From assembly GCF_008693105.1 (NCBI RefSeq), contig NZ_VXKK01000015.1:1-41471 (forward strand): a stretch of DNA of 41,471 nt. The letters are read 5' to 3'. Shown here in pieces: positions 12,992-20,662 of this stretch. Both the position numbers and the translations under genes were made by a program. The DNA is from Corynebacterium flavescens (GTDB taxonomy: Bacteria; Actinomycetota; Actinomycetes; Mycobacteriales; Mycobacteriaceae). The notes beneath the pieces were generated by a model. That model saw only the letters and a program-made list of their open reading frames with translations, ran no database searches and was not told where the DNA came from. Each line of letters starts with the position of its first letter. The stretch's first letter is position 1.

Positions 12992-13063
12992 AAACCGGTC
13001 TTTCGATCTACTTTTGGCCCTGTGCGGGCTGCGGTGACAAGGAGATATAGAACTAAACACTGA

Positions 13064-13197
13064 ACACGGGTGCTCTCGTGTGGGGTAGGTTACGTGCCCG
13101 GCTTGTGCCGTCTTCTGACTTGCTCCCTCCAGGAGGGCTGAGATGTGTCGCAAGCGCGCACAAACCGTTGAACCTGATCCGGGTAATTCCGGCGAGA
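13064..13197 (+). promoter_or_regulatory. TPP riboswitch (THI element)
   Basis: Thiamine pyrophosphate-sensing aptamer. The diagnostic elements are ACACGGGTGC (from 13064), GGGCTGAGATG (from 13136), and ACCGTTGAACCTGATCCGGG plus TAATTCCGGCGAGAGGAAG (13164-13202). The first stem-loop arm is long. The ribosome binding site GAGAGGAAG directly follows the aptamer's 3' strand, eight bases before the ykoE ATG. Thiamine pyrophosphate binding therefore likely hides the binding site (translational control, usual in actinobacteria), and no intrinsic terminator lies between. Confidence 0.95.
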
Positions 13198-13210
13198 GGA
13201 AGAATTAAGC

Positions 13211-13828
13211 ATGACTAGTACTACTTCTACGAGCGCGACTGAAACCCGCGCTCTGCGCTGGCGCACCGTCGACATCGTTGTCGCATCGGTGCTCGCCGTG
13301 GCCTGTGGCATTATCTTCTTAGTCTGGAACTCAGTGGGATACGCCTGGTTCCTGGCCATGGACAACCTCACGCCGGGCCTCGGTGGTATGGCCACCGGCA
13401 TCTGGCTGCTGGGAGGCATCCTGGGTGGCCTCATTATCCGCAAGCCTGGTGCGGCTATTTATGTGGAACTGCTGGCCTCGTGTGTCTCTGCAGTGCTGGG
13501 TTCGCAGTGGGGAATCTCTACTCTCTATTCCGGCCTGGCTCAGGGCATCGGCGCGGAGATCATCCTGGCCATCTTCCTCTACCGCCGCTTTAACCTGCCT
13601 GTTGCCGCCTTGGCCGGATTCGGTGCCGGGCTTGGTGCCTTCATCCTGGAGCTTTTCACCAGCGGAAACCTGGCGCGCTCTATGGAGTTCAAGGTGATTT
13701 ACTTCGTCACTGAGACCATATCCGGTGCCCTGCTGGCCGGCGTATTGGGATACTTCCTCGTCCTCGCTCTGGCGAAGACAGGGGCGCTCGACCGCTTTGC
13801 CGTTGGCAGGGAACAGCGCGCCCGCTAG
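13211..13828 (+). CDS. ykoE: Thiamine/HMP-type ECF transporter, substrate-specific component YkoE
   Basis: Integral membrane S-component of 205 residues that captures a thiamine-related substrate (thiamine or hydroxymethylpyrimidine) for an energy-coupling-factor transporter. After a Thr/Ser-rich cytoplasmic start, five or so hydrophobic segments follow, beginning VDIVVASVLAVACGIIFLVW and including LGGMATGIWLLGGILGGLI. The family motif KPGAAIYVELLA is present. The start lies eight bases after GAGAGGAAG at the end of the TPP riboswitch, which strongly supports a thiamine link. First gene of an operon with ykoD two bases downstream. Confidence 0.9.
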   Translation: MTSTTSTSATETRALRWRTVDIVVASVLAVACGIIFLVWNSVGYAWFLAMDNLTPGLGGMATGIWLLGGILGGLIIRKPGAAIYVELLASCVSAVLGSQWGISTLYSGLAQGIGAEIILAIFLYRRFNLPVAALAGFGAGLGAFILELFTSGNLARSMEFKVIYFVTETISGALLAGVLGYFLVLALAKTGALDRFAVGREQRAR

Positions 13829-13830
13829 TT

Positions 13831-15225
13831 GTGAGTGACCGTGGAACGCGCGTGGATATGCGCGGCTTTGGCTGGACGCATGCCGGGCGTGCGCAGCCCG
13901 CATTGCGCAACATTGATCTGAGCATTGCGCCTGGCGAGCGCGTGCTGCTCTGTGGGGACTCGGGCTCGGGCAAGTCCACCTTGGTCGCGGCCCTGGCAGG
14001 AGTGTTGGGCGGCGATGATGAGGGCACGCAACACGGCGAGATCATCTTGGAAGATGCCGCGGGCAACCGCGAGGCGCCGGGCCGCACGATCCCCGTGGGG
14101 CTGGTGCTCCAAGACCCAGACTCGCAGGTTATTTACTCGCGCGTGGGCGATGACGTGGCTTTTGGCTGCGAGAACCTCGGCGTGGAACGCTCCGAGCTAT
14201 GGGAGCGCGTGAATCGCGCTTTAGACATGGTGGGTCTAGACGTAGACGTTGATCATCCCACCGCGCGGCTTTCTGGCGGGCAGAAGCAGCGCCTGGCCTT
14301 GGCCGGTGTTATGGCTATGGGGGCCGGGCTCATCCTGCTTGATGAGCCCACGGCGAACCTGGATCCGCAGGGTTCGCGCGAGGTGGCGGGGGCCGTTGCC
14401 GCCGTGGCGAAGGAAACCGGCGCCACATTCGTGGTGGTCGAGCACAACTATGAGTACTGGGCCGATATCCTCGACCGCGCAATAGTGCTCGAGCACGGGG
14501 AACTGGTAGAGGATGCCACGCCTGCAGCTGTCGTGGCTCGGCGGCAGATAACTGGCCTGCCGCATGCTCGCAGCGTAACGAGCAAAGAAGACGCCATGTG
14601 GTGCAATAACCTGGTTACTCGTTTCGGCCCCCCGCGCACTTACCAGCTTCCGGCAGGCGCATCCACCGTGGTCAGCGGGGCAAATGGCTCAGGAAAAACT
14701 ACGTGGCTGATGACTATGGCGGGCTTATTGCCCGCCCAGTCGGGCGAAATTGGGCTTTCTGATAGCGTGCGCGATGGCCTTTCCGGCTCCCCGGCCAAGT
14801 GGCCTTCTCGCGAGTTGGCCCGACACATTGGATTTGTTTTTCAGAACCCCGAGCATCAGTTTGTGGCTCGTTCGGTCCATGAGGAACTGCGGGTTTCCGC
14901 ACGCGCGCGCGGGGTAGAGCCCCCAGAACAACGCATCTCGGAGTTGGTGGACAGGCTGCGCTTGGGTCAACTCTTGGAGGCCAACCCCTTCGCGCTCTCC
15001 GGAGGGGAGAAGCGCCGGCTCTCGGTGGCTACGGCACTCGTCACCGCCCCCGCGGTGGTCTTGTTGGATGAACCGACCTTTGGCCAGGATCCGAGCACCT
15101 TTGCCGAACTCGTGCGCTTACTGCGGGAGCTGGCTGATAGCGGCGTGACCGTCGCCTCCATTAGCCATGACCCCTACTTCATCTCCGCCTTGGGGGACCA
15201 TCGAATTGAGGTATCCAGTGCCTAA
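13831..15225 (+). CDS. ykoD: ECF transporter duplicated ATPase YkoD
   Basis: Fused double ABC ATPase (464 residues) that powers the transporter from the cytoplasmic side. Half one has Walker A GDSGSGKS (42-49), signature LSGGQKQR and Walker B LILLDEPTANLD. Half two has Walker A GANGSGKT (283-290), signature LSGGEKRR and Walker B VVLLDEPTFGQD. Both sites look catalytically complete. The GTG start is two bases after the ykoE stop; an in-frame ATG at 13858 is an alternative. The 3' end overlaps the ykoC start by eight bases, implying translational coupling. Confidence 0.9.
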   Translation: MSDRGTRVDMRGFGWTHAGRAQPALRNIDLSIAPGERVLLCGDSGSGKSTLVAALAGVLGGDDEGTQHGEIILEDAAGNREAPGRTIPVGLVLQDPDSQVIYSRVGDDVAFGCENLGVERSELWERVNRALDMVGLDVDVDHPTARLSGGQKQRLALAGVMAMGAGLILLDEPTANLDPQGSREVAGAVAAVAKETGATFVVVEHNYEYWADILDRAIVLEHGELVEDATPAAVVARRQITGLPHARSVTSKEDAMWCNNLVTRFGPPRTYQLPAGASTVVSGANGSGKTTWLMTMAGLLPAQSGEIGLSDSVRDGLSGSPAKWPSRELARHIGFVFQNPEHQFVARSVHEELRVSARARGVEPPEQRISELVDRLRLGQLLEANPFALSGGEKRRLSVATALVTAPAVVLLDEPTFGQDPSTFAELVRLLRELADSGVTVASISHDPYFISALGDHRIEVSSA

Positions 15226-15988
15226 TATTCTGGCCGGGCTCAACCCGATAACCCGCATTGCCCTGATGATTCTGCTCGCCACGCCTTTGTTGCTCTCTGT
15301 CGATTGGGTCTCTGCCGCAATCTCGCTGGCCATAACTCTTGCCTTGGCGCCCTTGTGCGGGATGCCGTGGCCACGGCTGCTGCGCTCCTCCTGGTTCCTC
15401 TTTATCATCGCCCCGCTTTCTGGAATCTCCATGCTCCTCTACGGTGCTCCCGGCGGGGAGGTCTACTTTCAGTGGTGGCTCATGGTGGTCTCCGACAATT
15501 CCATCGAGCTGGCGGTAGCGATCATGCTGCGCGTGCTGGCCGTGGCTCTGCCGATGGTCGTCCTTTCGCGCGATATTGATCCCACGCGCCTGGGTGATTC
15601 CCTAGCCCAGGTGCTGCACTTGCCGGCGCGCTTCGTCATCGGGGCGGTCGCCGGGGTGCGGATGGTGACCTTGTTCAAGGATGATTGGGCGTTCATGTCC
15701 ATGGCACGCCGCGCGCGGGGCTTGAGTGATCAAGGCAGAATCCGCCACACCATGACTATGTCTTTCGGGCTGTTGGTCTTGGCGCTGCGCCGCGGCGGGA
15801 AACTAGCCACGGCGATGGAGGCGCGCGGCTTTGGCAGAACCCCACCAGGTGGGGGAGCCCGCACGTGGGCTCGGCCTTCCCGCCTCCACCGGCGCGACCT
15901 GGTTGCCCTGTGCGTAGGAATTGTTCTCACCGCTATCCCCATCGTGGTTGCGGTTCTCAGCGGTTCTTGGCGCTTCTTCGGGCTATAG
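15218..15988 (+). CDS. ykoC: ECF transporter transmembrane T-component YkoC
   Basis: Membrane coupling subunit (256 residues) linking the ATPase pair to YkoE. Hydrophobic segments cover the first two thirds. Two Ala-Arg-Gly coupling signatures typical of T-components follow: MARRARGLSDQG and AMEARGFGRTPPG. The GTG at 15218 is preferred: it gives VPNILAGLNPITRIAL, lies seven bases after TTGAGG and overlaps the ykoD stop. The upstream in-frame ATG at 15167 would add 17 residues lying in ykoD. Confidence 0.88.
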   Translation: MPNILAGLNPITRIALMILLATPLLLSVDWVSAAISLAITLALAPLCGMPWPRLLRSSWFLFIIAPLSGISMLLYGAPGGEVYFQWWLMVVSDNSIELAVAIMLRVLAVALPMVVLSRDIDPTRLGDSLAQVLHLPARFVIGAVAGVRMVTLFKDDWAFMSMARRARGLSDQGRIRHTMTMSFGLLVLALRRGGKLATAMEARGFGRTPPGGGARTWARPSRLHRRDLVALCVGIVLTAIPIVVAVLSGSWRFFGL

Positions 15989-15992
15989 CCGC

Positions 15993-16529
15993 ATGATTAA
16001 AGCAGGCAGCCTCGAGGAGCTGCTCACTGCCGTGGAGAGTGCAGCCACCGCGGTTCCTGTGACAGTGCTTGTCGACGGCCCCTCTGGCGCCGGCAAGACC
16101 TCCGCGGCACAGGAATTATCTCGGCGCACGGGATGGCACGTTGTGCACCTCGACGAGTTCTACCCCGGTTGGCATGGGCTGAGTGCGGCCTCGCGCATGG
16201 TCGCCTCCAACGTGCTGGCCCCGCGCAATCCCGGCTATTGGCGCTGGGACTGGGCCAATGATTGCCGCGGCGAGTGGGTCAGTCTGGCTGGAGTAGGCAA
16301 CCTTATCGTTGAGGGAGTCGGGGCCCTGACGAAGGTGAATCTGGCCGCGGCAAGGGCAAGGGGACAGGCGCTATCAATATTCATCGATGGTCCGCGCTCG
16401 CAACGCCGCGCGCGGGCTCTGGAGCGCGACCCCGACTATGAGCAGTGGTTCGAGGTTTGGGAAAGCCAGGAGCGCACCTACTTCCAGCAGCTGTGCGCCC
16501 CGGCGCAGTTTTCATGGACGTGGAGCTGA
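15993..16529 (+). CDS. Small P-loop kinase (uridine kinase-like)
   Basis: Cytosolic P-loop NTPase of 178 residues with Walker A GPSGAGKT (29-36), followed by HVVHLDEFYPGWHG, a DE-type site resembling uridine/cytidine or (d)CMP kinases, and LIVEGVGAL, a Walker B-like strand. The Arg-rich RSQRRARALERDPDYEQW resembles the lid region. It starts five bases after ykoC and is probably in the TPP-controlled operon. It could phosphorylate a nucleoside or, given context, a thiamine precursor; the substrate cannot be read from the sequence. The last 18 bases overlap the 3' end of nrdG on the other strand. Confidence 0.7.
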   Translation: MIKAGSLEELLTAVESAATAVPVTVLVDGPSGAGKTSAAQELSRRTGWHVVHLDEFYPGWHGLSAASRMVASNVLAPRNPGYWRWDWANDCRGEWVSLAGVGNLIVEGVGALTKVNLAAARARGQALSIFIDGPRSQRRARALERDPDYEQWFEVWESQERTYFQQLCAPAQFSWTWS

Positions 16530-17216
16530 GTACTCGGCGAGTCCCGCGCCGTGATAGCGGCCGTTGCTGTCGCAGTCGCGTGCCCATTGGAGCACGAGTT
16601 CCTGGCCGTATCCCGCTGCCAGCTCCTTGAGCTCGGCGAGGTTATTGTCCATGGGCGAGCCGTGCCATAGGGTGGTGCGCAGCTGCAATCCCATTCCGTG
16701 CTTTGCGGCTGCGCGGGCTACTAAGTCGAGACTCTCCCTCATTCTTTGAGCCACAGCGGGGGTGCACCCGGCTACACCAGGGATGTCACGGGTTAAGGCC
16801 TTGACATCAAATCCAATCCACTCCGGGCGGGTGGAAGGATCATCGAGCAACACCGCGAGCCGCTTGGGGGAGTAGCCGCTGGTGTGCAGGCCCACCTTGA
16901 AGCCGGCGGCGTGGACTGCGGCTATCGCTGCGGGCAAGGCGTGGCAGCTTAAAGGTTCGCCGCCGGAGATGACCATGCCGTCGAGCAGGCCACGGCGTTC
17001 CTCTAGCAGTGAAAGGGCAGACCCGAAGGTATAGGGCGTGGGCTCGAAGCCCTGCAGGGAGGGGTTATGGCAATATACGCACCGCAGCGGGCAGCCCTGC
17101 GTGAATACGCTAAGCGTTAAGCGGCCGGGCCAGTCGGTGGCGGAGAAAGGCACGATTCCGCCGACGGGCAGAGCCACCTTCCTAGTGTGCGGGTTCGGCG
17201 AAGTAGAGCCGCTCAT
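16512..17216 (-). CDS. nrdG: Anaerobic ribonucleotide reductase activating protein
   Basis: Radical SAM enzyme that uses a [4Fe-4S] cluster and S-adenosylmethionine to install the glycyl radical on NrdD. The cluster motif is C42-x3-C46-x2-C49 in TQGCPLRCVYCHNP; GGEPL follows as the SAM-binding motif. 234 residues, slightly longer than the E. coli protein. The ATG at 17216 lies inside the 3' end of nrdD (35-base overlap) and is preceded by AAGGGGGAG four bases away, so the two are translationally coupled. Longer ORF extension upstream of 17216 is nrdD read in another frame. Confidence 0.95.
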   Translation of the reverse strand: MSGSTSPNPHTRKVALPVGGIVPFSATDWPGRLTLSVFTQGCPLRCVYCHNPSLQGFEPTPYTFGSALSLLEERRGLLDGMVISGGEPLSCHALPAAIAAVHAAGFKVGLHTSGYSPKRLAVLLDDPSTRPEWIGFDVKALTRDIPGVAGCTPAVAQRMRESLDLVARAAAKHGMGLQLRTTLWHGSPMDNNLAELKELAAGYGQELVLQWARDCDSNGRYHGAGLAEYSAPRP

Positions 17217-19032
17217 GGAACTCCCCCTTCTTACCGGTATTGAAGCTTGCCATGGGGCGGAAGTAACCCATGACCCGGGTCCAGACTTCGGTCTTATCCC
17301 CACACTGCGGGCAGTGGGGATGCTCGCCTGAGATATAGCCGTGGGAGGCGCAGATTGAGTAGGTCGGCGTGATGGTGATGTAGGGCAGGCGGAAGTTCTC
17401 GAGGGAACGGCGCACCATGAGCGCGCAGGCCTCTCCGCTAGATAGTGCCGCGCCCATGTAAAGGTGGAGGACGGTTCCGCCGGTGTATGCGGATTGCAGA
17501 TCTTCTTGCTCGCGCAGTGCGGCAAAGGGGTCCGGCGTATGGGAGACGGGCAGCTGCGAGGAGTTGGTGTAATAGGGCTCCGCCGCGGTGCCAGCCTGCA
17601 GGATATCGGGGAAGCGCTTGCCGTCTTCGCGTGCGAAGCGGTAGGTAGCCCCTTCTGCCGGTGTGGCCTCTAAGTTAAAGAGGTGCCCTGTTTCTTGCTG
17701 TGCCTGACGTAGCAATTCGCGCATGTGCTCAAGCAGGCGCAGGGACATGGCGTGTCCGCGGGGATCGGTGATATCCCAGTCGTCGCCGGTGAAGTTGCGG
17801 ATCATCTCATTGCAGCCGTTGAGGCCGATGGTGGAAAAGTGGTTGTCCAGGCTGGGCAGCCAGCGCCGAGTATAGGGGAGCAATCCGCGATCCATGAGCT
17901 CGGCTACGAAGGTGCGACGGCGCTCCAGGGTATCAACCGCAAGGGCCACCAGCTCATCGACCCGCTTCAGCAGTGCCTCCTCGTCGCCGCGGTAGAGGTA
18001 ACCCAGCCGCGCGCAGTTGAGGGTGACCACGCCGATGGATCCGGTGAGCTCGGCGGAGCCGAAGAGGCCATTGCCGCGCTTGAGAAGCTCGCGGAGATCC
18101 AGTTGGAGCCGGCAGCACATGGAGCGGATCATGCCCGGATCAAGGTCAGAGTTGAGGAAGTTCTGGAAGTAAGGGAGTCCGTAGCGCGCCGTCATATCGA
18201 AAAGGGCCCGGGCATTGGCGCTATCCCAGGAGAAGTCCTCGGTGATGTTATAGGTGGGAATAGGGAAGGTGAAGGGCCTCCCATCGACGTCTCCCTGCGA
18301 CATCACTTCGATGAAGGCGCGGTTGATAAGGTCCATCTCTGGCTGGAGGTCGCCGTAGCGGAAGGGCGCGAGTTCTCCGGCGATGAAGGGCGTGTTATCG
18401 GCCACGTCGGCGGGGCATACCCAGTCAAAGGTCAGGTTGGTAAAAGGAGTTTGCGTTCCCCAGCGCGAGGGGACGTTGAGATTGAAAATGAACTCCTGCA
18501 TGGTCTGAAGAACCACGTCGTAGTCGAGGTCATCGAGGCGGACGAAAGGCGCCATGTAGGTGTCAAAACTCGAAAACGCCTGCGCGCCCGCCCACTCGTT
18601 TTGCAAGGTGCCAAAGAAGTTGACCACCTGGCCGCAGGCAGCGGAGAAGTGCCGCGGTGGGCCGGAGGAGATGGTGCCGGAGACACCGCCGAACCCCTCC
18701 TCAAGTAGCTGACGCAAGGACCAACCGGCGCAGTAGCCACAGAGCATGTCGAGATCGTGGATATGAATATCGCCAGAGCGATGTGCCTGGCCTGCCTCCG
18801 GGCTAAATACTTGGTCGAGCCAGTAGTTGGCCGTGAGCTTGCCAGAGGAATTGAGGATCATTCCGCCGAGGGAGTAGTCCTGATTGGCGTTGGCATTGAT
18901 GCGCCAGTCCGAGCGGTCGAGGTACTCGTTGAGGGTGGAAACGGCGTCGACAAGCGAAGCCTCCGTGGTGGACGCAGTGTCTTGGGCGCCAGCGACGAAT
19001 CCGGCGCTGTGCCTGGAGGGAGAAATAGGCAT
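17182..19032 (-). CDS. nrdD: Anaerobic (class III) ribonucleoside-triphosphate reductase
   Basis: Oxygen-sensitive enzyme reducing ribonucleotides to deoxyribonucleotides during anaerobic growth. 616 residues from the ATG at 19032, which has AAGGAG six bases upstream. The glycyl radical is Gly589 in TRVMGYFRP. A zinc site is predicted at Cys561, His564, Cys574 and Cys577. HIHDLDMLCGYCAGWSL and NCARLG are family core motifs. Unlike the E. coli enzyme (over 700 residues), there is no N-terminal ATP-cone: the protein enters the catalytic core almost at once, so dATP activity control through that domain is absent. It is followed by overlapping nrdG and preceded by two NrdR-like boxes. Confidence 0.95.
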   Translation of the reverse strand: MPISPSRHSAGFVAGAQDTASTTEASLVDAVSTLNEYLDRSDWRINANANQDYSLGGMILNSSGKLTANYWLDQVFSPEAGQAHRSGDIHIHDLDMLCGYCAGWSLRQLLEEGFGGVSGTISSGPPRHFSAACGQVVNFFGTLQNEWAGAQAFSSFDTYMAPFVRLDDLDYDVVLQTMQEFIFNLNVPSRWGTQTPFTNLTFDWVCPADVADNTPFIAGELAPFRYGDLQPEMDLINRAFIEVMSQGDVDGRPFTFPIPTYNITEDFSWDSANARALFDMTARYGLPYFQNFLNSDLDPGMIRSMCCRLQLDLRELLKRGNGLFGSAELTGSIGVVTLNCARLGYLYRGDEEALLKRVDELVALAVDTLERRRTFVAELMDRGLLPYTRRWLPSLDNHFSTIGLNGCNEMIRNFTGDDWDITDPRGHAMSLRLLEHMRELLRQAQQETGHLFNLEATPAEGATYRFAREDGKRFPDILQAGTAAEPYYTNSSQLPVSHTPDPFAALREQEDLQSAYTGGTVLHLYMGAALSSGEACALMVRRSLENFRLPYITITPTYSICASHGYISGEHPHCPQCGDKTEVWTRVMGYFRPMASFNTGKKGEFHERLYFAEPAH

Positions 19033-19117
19033 GTGGTGCTCCTTGTCTGGGCGGCGAAGGAAAGGCCGCGCCTCAACAAAGAACATAGTTGTAATTTGCA
19101 GGACACTGCGGCGGGAA

Positions 19118-19164
19118 ACACAACATGCAGTAAACAGTACGGGCATTATTACTACATGTAGTGT
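19118..19164 (-). promoter_or_regulatory. Tandem NrdR boxes upstream of nrdD
   Basis: Two palindromic sites centred on CATG: ACACAACATGCAGTAA (19118-19133) and TTACTACATGTAGTGT (19149-19164). The second matches the NrdR consensus (ACACTATATATAGTGT) at 12 of 16 positions, the first at about 9. Their centres are exactly 31 bp apart, the three-turn spacing typical of NrdR tandem boxes. They lie 86-132 bases upstream of the nrdD ATG, so NrdR repression of nrdDG is likely. Confidence 0.7.
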
Positions 19165-19169
19165 CTGTG

Positions 19170-19495
19170 CGGGGATTGTCCCTCGGGGGACGTGCCCGCA
19201 TTTTGTGCCTGAGGTAATTGTCACCGGCTTCTGTGATGTGGCGTACGCAGCCTGTGTGGTTGGGGAGGGGGGAAAGTTTGTGCAGGGATTGCCATTTGGA
19301 GGCGATGGGGAGGGTGTGGTAACGTCTTGCAAGGTTTCGCCTTCATGTAGGGCGAAAGAGTCTGATCGATCTATCGGCCTTAAGGTGGATAGGCGTTCTG
19401 GACATGCGGTAGGGCCCCGGAAAAGAGCCCTCATTTTTGCATGTTTGGGCATTCGATAGTCAGCACAGCCGCAGTCATACAGAAAGTCTAGATTT
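19170..19495 (+). other. rpsL upstream region with two hairpins
   Basis: This gap between divergent nrdD and rpsL holds TTTCGCC/GGCGAAA (19335-19341 with 19351-19357) and a weaker AGGGC/GCCCT hairpin (19411-19431) followed by CATTTTTG, which may act as an attenuator in the rpsL leader. I could not fix a promoter. No plausible ORF. Confidence 0.4.
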
Positions 19496-19867
19496 ATGCC
19501 AACTATTCAGCAGCTGGTCCGCAAGGGCCGCCACAATAAGCGCGCTAAGGTAGCCACCGCCGCGCTGAAGGGTTCCCCTCAGCGTCGTGGCGTGTGCACC
19601 CGCGTGTACACCACCACTCCTAAGAAGCCTAACTCCGCGTTGCGTAAGGTTGCCCGTGTGCGCCTGACCTCCGGTATTGAGGTTTCTGCCTACATCCCAG
19701 GTGAGGGCCACAACCTCCAGGAGCACTCCATGGTGCTCGTCCGCGGTGGTCGTGTGAAGGACCTCCCGGGTGTTCGCTACAAGATCATCCGTGGCTCCCT
19801 GGATACCCAGGGTGTTAAGGACCGCAAGCAGGCTCGTTCCCGCTACGGTGCAAAGAAGGGACAGTAA
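19496..19867 (+). CDS. rpsL: 30S ribosomal protein S12
   Basis: Decoding-centre protein of 123 residues, [12 protein letters not shown] at the start. Lys43 (TPKKPNSAL) and Lys88 (GRVKDLPG), the sites of classical streptomycin resistance changes, are wild type. It opens the str cluster and is followed six bases later by rpsG. An AGAAAG sequence lies ahead of the ATG. Confidence 0.98.
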   Translation: MPTIQQLVRKGRHNKRAKVATAALKGSPQRRGVCTRVYTTTPKKPNSALRKVARVRLTSGIEVSAYIPGEGHNLQEHSMVLVRGGRVKDLPGVRYKIIRGSLDTQGVKDRKQARSRYGAKKGQ

Positions 19868-19873
19868 ACTAAA

Positions 19874-20341
19874 ATGCGTAAGAATGCTGCTCCGAAGCGT
19901 CCTGTAGTCAAGGACCCGGTATACAACTCCGAGCAAGTAACCCAGCTCGTGAACAAGGTTCTGCAGGACGGCAAGAAGTCCACCGCAGAGCGCATCGTCT
20001 ACGGCGCCCTCGAGGTTTGCCGTGAGAAGACCGGCACCGAGCCGGTTGGCACTCTGGAGAAGGCCCTGGGCAACATCCGCCCGGACCTCGAGGTTCGTTC
20101 CCGCCGTGTCGGTGGCGCCACCTACCAGGTCCCGGTCGAGGTTCGTCCCGGCCGCGCCAACACCCTAGCCCTGCGTTGGTTGGTGACCTTCACCCGCCAG
20201 CGTCGTGAAACCACGATGATTGAGCGTCTCGCCAACGAGATCCTGGATGCCTCCAATGGCTTGGGCGCTTCCGTCAAGCGTCGCGAGGACACCCACAAGA
20301 TGGCTGAGGCCAACCGCGCCTTCGCCCACTACCGCTGGTAG
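19874..20341 (+). CDS. rpsG: 30S ribosomal protein S7
   Basis: Head-domain 30S assembly protein binding 16S rRNA, 155 residues with typical start [19 protein letters not shown] and core [18 protein letters not shown]. Six bases downstream of rpsL, hence co-transcribed. A large inverted repeat lies just after its stop, before fusA. Confidence 0.98.
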   Translation: MRKNAAPKRPVVKDPVYNSEQVTQLVNKVLQDGKKSTAERIVYGALEVCREKTGTEPVGTLEKALGNIRPDLEVRSRRVGGATYQVPVEVRPGRANTLALRWLVTFTRQRRETTMIERLANEILDASNGLGASVKRREDTHKMAEANRAFAHYRW

Positions 20342-20363
20342 TTTCAGCAGCAATGCCTATGGT

Positions 20364-20443
20364 CCGAGCAACGATTCATCAGTTCGCAGCCGGCTATTCC
20401 CACGCGGGATGCCGGTGTGGCTAACTCATCTAGCGTTGCTCGG
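20364..20443 (+). terminator. Branched inverted repeat after rpsG
   Basis: CCGAGCAACG (20364-20373) and CGTTGCTCGG (20434-20443) are perfect 10-bp arms 60 bases apart, enclosing an inner hairpin CCGGC-TCCC/GGGA-GCCGG (20390-20415). ATTATTT follows. Probably a terminator or RNA processing structure separating rpsL-rpsG from fusA-tuf. Confidence 0.55.
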
Positions 20444-20662
20444 ATTATTTATGGGTCATCTTTGTTCTTCTCATTAGTGGGAAAAACTTCCTAGTCAGGC
20501 AGCCGGAATCTCGCTAGAATATTTCAGGCGAGCGGAAGCCTACGTGCCTCTGCGGCTGCCAAACCGGCCAGCAAGTGGCAAAATTAAACGAGACCTATCC
20601 AAAAAGGCGCGCGGGCCAAGCAAAGGTCGGGGCGTCGACGATATTTAAGTTGGGGTAAGAAA
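20444..20662 (+). other. fusA upstream region
   Basis: About 220 bases without an ORF. GCTAGAATATT (TAGAAT at 20515-20520) is the best -10 candidate for a fusA promoter, with no convincing -35 at standard spacing. The GGGGTAAGAAA ribosome binding site is next to the GTG start of fusA. Confidence 0.35.

Noticed and set aside
17725..18708. Plus-strand ORF of 327 codons within nrdD
   Set aside because: Overlaps the NrdD core on the opposite strand; composition is a codon shadow.
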